A DNA stretch of 6,155 nucleotides from Lachnospiraceae bacterium. GTDB taxonomy: Bacteria > Bacillota > Clostridia > Lachnospirales > Lachnospiraceae. Both the position numbers and the translations under genes were made by a program. The notes beneath the pieces were generated by a model that saw nothing but the letters and a program-made list of their open reading frames with translations, searched no databases and was not told the DNA's origin. Location: NCBI GenBank assembly GCA_017412265.1, contig JAFPYK010000337.1, positions 1 through 6,155 on the forward strand, in the 5' to 3' direction. This document shows positions 6,062-6,155 of this stretch, one piece after another (positions within the stretch are counted from its first letter, which is position 1; every line of letters starts with the position of its first letter).

Positions 6062-6091
6062 TTCCCAGAAAAAAAGTTCCCAGAAAAAAAG
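6062..6091. repeat. Perfect 2 x 15-bp tandem repeat
   Basis: TTCCCAGAAAAAAAG occurs twice head-to-tail (6062-6076 and 6077-6091) with no mismatch, including both seven-A runs. It lies about 105-130 bp upstream of the lipoprotein start in non-coding sequence. It could be a slippage duplication, a pair of regulator sites or a curved A-tract element. Confidence 0.9.
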
Positions 6092-6107
6092 CTGTGAGAT
6101 AGCGATC

Positions 6108-6155
6108 TTTTTCCCACACGCAAGGCCCCGCATGAGAAAGAGGGCGTGTGAAAAA
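6108..6155. repeat. Imperfect inverted repeat at the window edge
   Basis: TTTTTC-CC-ACACGC (6108-6121) pairs with GCGTGT-GAAAAA (6144-6155) except for a CC bulge, around a 22-nt spacer. The T-run is on the 5' side of the stem on both strands, so it is not a standard intrinsic terminator. The right arm ends exactly at the window edge and may continue. Confidence 0.5.

Noticed and set aside
6132..6155. A possible plus-strand gene start (ATG AGA AAG AGG) at the right edge
   Set aside because: Only eight codons are visible, the upstream AAGG is a weak ribosome site, and the region lies inside an inverted repeat. There is not enough to call.

Overview
The window is GC-rich, gene-dense DNA that looks like a Gram-positive, clostridial chromosome, probably Lachnospiraceae. 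The evidence is strong purine-rich Shine-Dalgarno (SD) sites (AAAGGAG, AGGAGG), the gene order dgt-dnaG-rpoD, a typical Clostridia-style lipoprotein, and a small Y/G-rich protein of a kind I associate with Lachnospiraceae from memory only. It looks like core chromosome. I see no transposase, phage gene, CRISPR array, tRNA or rRNA.

Positions 1-3900 (minus strand) hold a tight three-gene operon in the order dgt -> dnaG -> rpoD, with 15- and 16-nt gaps. It is a variant of the macromolecular synthesis operon: an HD-domain dNTP triphosphohydrolase, the replicative primase and the primary sigma factor. This links nucleotide pool control, replication priming and housekeeping transcription. The 3' end of rpoD lies off the left edge.

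The most striking feature is in rpoD. The reading frame is intact for 343 codons except for one in-frame TAG at 408-410 (codon 208). It replaces the invariant Gln of region 2.4, equivalent to E. coli sigma70 Gln437, which takes part in recognising the -10 element. Uninterrupted sigma sequence continues in the same frame to the window edge. The change is one C-to-T step from CAG, inside a CCAGG site. It may be a sequencing error, a recent nonsense mutation, or a suppressed or recoded codon.

Positions 3901-4404 are a 504-nt stretch between the divergent dgt and CBS genes. It holds a 33-residue minus-strand gene (4076-4177) with a perfect AGGAGG site and its own intrinsic terminator, a 20-bp A/T-tract inverted repeat in the dgt leader, and a near-consensus sigma-A promoter (TTGAAC-17-TATAAT) for the next plus-strand gene. 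The rest is a pyrimidine-rich tract with no further gene that I can support.

Positions 4405-5100 (plus) encode a two-CBS-domain protein whose helical N-terminal part carries an RNxxxH motif like that of HEPN proteins. A bidirectional hairpin terminator separates it from a convergent minus-strand lipoprotein gene (5152-5958) of unknown function. The right edge (5959-6155) is non-coding as far as I can see. It holds a -10-like box, a perfect 2x15-bp tandem repeat and an imperfect inverted repeat.
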